Assembly: GCA_014804965.1 (NCBI GenBank) | Contig: JAAUYU010000037.1 | Coordinates: forward strand, 1 to 36,724 | Source of the DNA: Desulfovibrio sp. | GTDB taxonomy: Bacteria > Desulfobacterota > Desulfovibrionia > Desulfovibrionales > Desulfovibrionaceae | Length of the DNA: 36,724 nucleotides | Direction of reading: 5' to 3' | Shown: one piece after another, positions 34,109 to 36,724 of the stretch | Layout of the letters: the number at the start of each line of letters is the position of its first letter | How positions within the stretch are numbered: position 1 is the stretch's first letter | Position numbers and translations under genes: made by a program | Notes under the pieces: generated by a model | The model's database searches: none | Told to the model about the DNA's origin: nothing | Seen by the model: only the letters and a program-made list of their open reading frames with translations

Positions 34109-34476
34109 AAATATTTTATTATATACGTTGCCGATATTATTTAGTTATGCTTAATTATAAAATCTACTTTAATAGTTAAACGAATACTATATCGTCTCAT
34201 GTTAAAGAAAATGTTCTCTTTTCAAAACTTATATAATTGTAACAATAAATCCATTGATAATCATACAGTAATTATGGAGTGAGCACCCTTCATATTTGTT
34301 CATAAAACGTATTTTATTCGAATTTTATCGTATTTACGACAGTCAATCATGAAAATAATTTGTATACCTCCATGTATAGGAATTCCCGAACTTGCAAATG
34401 CTGCACTGTCAGCCAACTCCTGCATTTTTACTGACAGCGCATCCCTTAAAACGCAGACATGTAAATGAGGTATTCT
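34109..34476. other. AT-rich leader region before aspT
   Basis: No gene. It holds the candidate operator at 34325-34344. The rest shows no other structure I can support. Confidence 0.5.
34325..34344 (+). promoter_or_regulatory. Candidate Crp/Fnr-type operator, copy 2
   Basis: TTATCGTATTTACGACAGTC includes the dyad TCGT-N4-ACGA (34328-34339) and matches 27621-27640 at 16 of 20 positions. It lies 133 nt before the aspT start. Confidence 0.4.
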
Positions 34477-36207
34477 ATGGACTGGCTCTGGGAATGGGTA
34501 CAAGCGACCTTCAAGGAATATCCCTCGATCCCCATTTTTCTTACCATCGGGCTCGGTTTCTGGTTCGGCAAGTTCCGCTACAAGTCTTTGAGCTTGGGCG
34601 TGGTCACGTCCGTGCTTCTCATCGGCGTCGTCGTGGGCGCGGTCTTCCATGTACCTATTGGCGCGCCTCTCAAATCCCTGTTCTTCCTCCTCTTCCTTTT
34701 CGCCATTGGCTACCGTTGCGGCCCGCAATTTGTAAGCGCCATCCGAGGCCAGGGCATCAAGCAGGTCATGTTCGCTGTAGTTATCTGCGGCCTCTGCCTC
34801 GCCGTTACATGGGCCTGCGCGAAATTCATGGGCTATAACGCAGGCATCGCCACCGGCCTTTTCGCTGGCGCGCAGACCATCTCGGCCGTCATCGGCATCG
34901 GCTCCGACACCATCCAGTCCGTGCTCAACGCGGGCTCCATCACCGCCGAACAGGCCAAGAGCTGGGACGAGATGATGCCCGTGTGCTACGCCGTGACCTA
35001 TGTGTTCGGCACAGTCGGCTCAGCATGGATTTTGGGCAACCTCGGGCCGGTCTTGCTCGGCGGCCTCGACAAGGTGCGCAAGCAAACAAAGGACCTCGAA
35101 CAGGAGCTTGACCACTCCAGCCTCCCCGACGACCCGGCCATCGTGGATGGCTACCAGCCCATCGTTTTCCGCGCTTACAAGGCCACGGCCGACCATTTTT
35201 CCACCCCGCAGACGGTGAAGCAGATCGAAGCGCACTTCCAGGCGCTCGGCCGCCGCATCTTTGTGGAGCGCGTGCGTGACACCAATGGCAAGATACTGGC
35301 GAGCACGCCCGACATGGTCATTAGGCTCGGAGACGAGGTGGTGTTGAGTGGTCGGCACGAATTCATCATTCAGGACGAAAGCTGGGTCGGCCCGGAAATC
35401 GACGACGCCAAGCTCATGACCTTCGCCGTGGAAAAGACCCGCGTCATGGTCTCCAAGAAGGCGGCCGGCCTCACCGTGGACGAGCTGCGCGCCAAGCCGT
35501 GGATGTACGGCATCATGATCGGTGCCATCGACCGCTCGAGCGGCATCGAAATTCCGGTGCTTTCGCAGACCAAGCTCATGGAAGGCGACATGCTCACCAT
35601 TGAGGGCCTGCCGCAGGAAGTGCAGGCTGCCTGCCCCGAAATCGGCTATGAGGAAAAGCCCAGCGATCAGACGGACGTGGTATTCCTCGCGCTCTGCATC
35701 TTCCTGGGCGCGCTTATGGGTGCCATGACACTCATGGTGCGCGATGTGCCCATCAGTCTCTCCACGGCGGGCGGCGCGCTCATCTCCGGCATCTTCTTCG
35801 GCTGGTGGCGCACCAAGCGTCCCTCCGTGGGTTATATTCCCAATTCCGTGCTCTGGTTCATGAACAACCTCGGGCTCAACATGTTCATCGCCGTCATCGG
35901 CATCCAGTGCGGGCCGGTGTTCCTGCCTGGTATCGAAAAGATGGGACTCATGCTCTTTTTCATGGGTATGATCTCCACCTCGCTGCCTCTGCTCATCGGG
36001 ATATGGCTCGGCGACAAGGTGTTCAAGTTCCACCCGGCCATCACTCTCGGCTGCTGCGCGGGCGGGCGAACCACTACGGCGGCGCTGGGTGCCATTACTT
36101 CCGCGCTGGACAGTTCCATCCCAGCGCTTGGCTATACCGTCACTTACGCGGTGGGCAACACTTTTCTCATCCTCATGGGCGTGGCTATGGTGCTTCTCTT
36201 TCTCTGA
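34477..36207 (+). CDS. aspT: Aspartate:alanine antiporter (AspT, AAEx family)
   Basis: 576 aa from the ATG at 34477 (TGAGGT upstream; an in-frame ATG at 34465 has no ribosome binding site). It exchanges external L-aspartate for internal L-alanine across the inner membrane. Two membrane blocks (about 15-200 and 395-575) flank a cytosolic loop with two TrkA-C-like domains (about 215-370). Family marks are IGYRCGPQFVSAIRGQG and the matching IGIQCGPVFLPGIEKMG, plus GLFAGAQTISA and GCCAGGRTTTAALG. Exchange moves net negative charge inward, and with the decarboxylase that follows it generates proton motive force. GC-rich core-genome composition. Confidence 0.92.
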   Translation: MDWLWEWVQATFKEYPSIPIFLTIGLGFWFGKFRYKSLSLGVVTSVLLIGVVVGAVFHVPIGAPLKSLFFLLFLFAIGYRCGPQFVSAIRGQGIKQVMFAVVICGLCLAVTWACAKFMGYNAGIATGLFAGAQTISAVIGIGSDTIQSVLNAGSITAEQAKSWDEMMPVCYAVTYVFGTVGSAWILGNLGPVLLGGLDKVRKQTKDLEQELDHSSLPDDPAIVDGYQPIVFRAYKATADHFSTPQTVKQIEAHFQALGRRIFVERVRDTNGKILASTPDMVIRLGDEVVLSGRHEFIIQDESWVGPEIDDAKLMTFAVEKTRVMVSKKAAGLTVDELRAKPWMYGIMIGAIDRSSGIEIPVLSQTKLMEGDMLTIEGLPQEVQAACPEIGYEEKPSDQTDVVFLALCIFLGALMGAMTLMVRDVPISLSTAGGALISGIFFGWWRTKRPSVGYIPNSVLWFMNNLGLNMFIAVIGIQCGPVFLPGIEKMGLMLFFMGMISTSLPLLIGIWLGDKVFKFHPAITLGCCAGGRTTTAALGAITSALDSSIPALGYTVTYAVGNTFLILMGVAMVLLFL

Positions 36208-36284
36208 TGGAGCAAAGAGTGGCGAGATACCTCTCTTATAACACTTTATCCGCGCACCGACGCGGGAACAGACAGGAGCAAAAA

Positions 36285-36724
36285 ATGAATGCACGGTCGC
36301 CCCAGCAAAAGCGCAAGTTCGAGCAAGCACTGGACAAGATGAGCCCCTTTGAGATCAAGAACACCCTCATCGAGATGGCCGAAGAGGAAGCGAAAGCCTC
36401 CAGCCAGACCTTCCTCAACGCAGGCCGCGGCAACCCCAACTGGCTGCTCTCGTGGCCGCGCCGGGCCTTTTTCCTGCTTGGGCAGTTCGCCATGGACGAA
36501 TGCGAGCGCATCTCCTATGACACGGCCATCGGCATCGCGGCCTCGCCGGTCAAAAAGGGCTGCGGCGAGCGGCTGCACCAGTTCCTCACCGCGCACAAGG
36601 ACGACGTGGGCGCGCGCGTGCTGGTGGAGTTCTTCAGCTACATGGTGAACACCTACAGCGTGGACGAGGACGACTTCGCCTGGGAGCTCGTGGACGGCAT
36701 CACCGGCGACCACTATCCCACGCC
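36285..36724 (+). CDS. asdA: Aspartate 4-decarboxylase, N-terminal part
   Basis: 146 codons, running off the right edge; AGGAG 6 nt before the ATG. The start MNARSPQQKRKFEQALDKMSPFEIKN and the segment NAGRGNPNWL are typical of the PLP-dependent L-aspartate beta-decarboxylase, which converts aspartate to alanine and CO2. The PLP lysine lies beyond the window. The pairing with aspT, 77 bp upstream, is the known Asp-Ala exchange module and makes the call firm despite truncation. Confidence 0.88.
   Translation, partial: MNARSPQQKRKFEQALDKMSPFEIKNTLIEMAEEEAKASSQTFLNAGRGNPNWLLSWPRRAFFLLGQFAMDECERISYDTAIGIAASPVKKGCGERLHQFLTAHKDDVGARVLVEFFSYMVNTYSVDEDDFAWELVDGITGDHYPT

Noticed and set aside
35020-36330. 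436-codon minus-strand frame opposite aspT
   Set aside because: Antisense shadow, His/Glu/Arg-rich, no motifs.

Overview
The window looks like a chromosomal segment of a Gram-negative, host-associated anaerobe. A Desulfovibrionaceae-type sulfate reducer is my best guess. The reasons are the GC-rich core genes (a giant type I-secreted adhesin and an aspartate/alanine antiporter plus aspartate decarboxylase pair), the style of the tRNA-Glu 3' end, and AT-rich accessory islands between them. The genus is an inference. No rRNA, intact tRNA or marker gene is present to settle it.

Layout, left to right. 1-2537 (minus): the N-terminal 845 codons of a large repeat-containing adhesin. Its leader carries a 30-unit GA dinucleotide tract and a terminator-like hairpin. 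3326-4122 (minus): a TacA/TacT-type toxin-antitoxin pair. 4403-24509: a roughly 20.1-kb integrative mobilizable element. It is bounded by a 20-bp direct repeat that matches the 3' end of tRNA-Glu, and paired GGTTACAAA arm-type repeats lie just inside both ends. It carries a tyrosine integrase, a small protein divergent from a relaxase-primase with a probable oriT between them, a decayed IS1595-type element, and three defence-like blocks: (a) a putAbiC-type abortive infection protein; (b) an operon of UvrD helicase-Cas4-like nuclease, a small AT-rich unknown gene, a type III-like Mod methylase and a type III-like Res; (c) a DUF262 / DUF3696 ATPase / unknown trio resembling Menshen. A HigB/HigA toxin-antitoxin pair sits before the right end.

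24461-27395: a tRNA-Glu 3' fragment with its own terminator, then two tandem P4-type integrases, each with its own set of short arm-like repeats. The repeats of the first of these integrases recur to the left of the 4403 core. The 20-kb element therefore seems to have inserted into an attP-like junction of another element family. 27855-33302: a Crp/Fnr-type regulator followed by a tightly overlapping efflux operon (TolC, HlyD, two ABC-2 permeases, no ATPase). 33405-34108: a second decayed IS1595-type copy in the opposite orientation. 34477-end: aspT and the start of asdA, a pair that generates proton motive force by aspartate/alanine exchange plus decarboxylation.

Working together: the central island is a mobilizable defence island. 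Integrase, oriT and relaxase move it, and the two toxin-antitoxin pairs may stabilise it or its neighbours. The R-M-like, Abi and DUF262 modules would act against phage or plasmid DNA. The best candidates for undescribed biology are the four-gene UvrD/Cas4-small protein-Mod-Res operon, its small gene with a QIGNGN (RHIM-like) segment and a hydrophobic tail, and the AT-rich swapped recognition domain of Mod.
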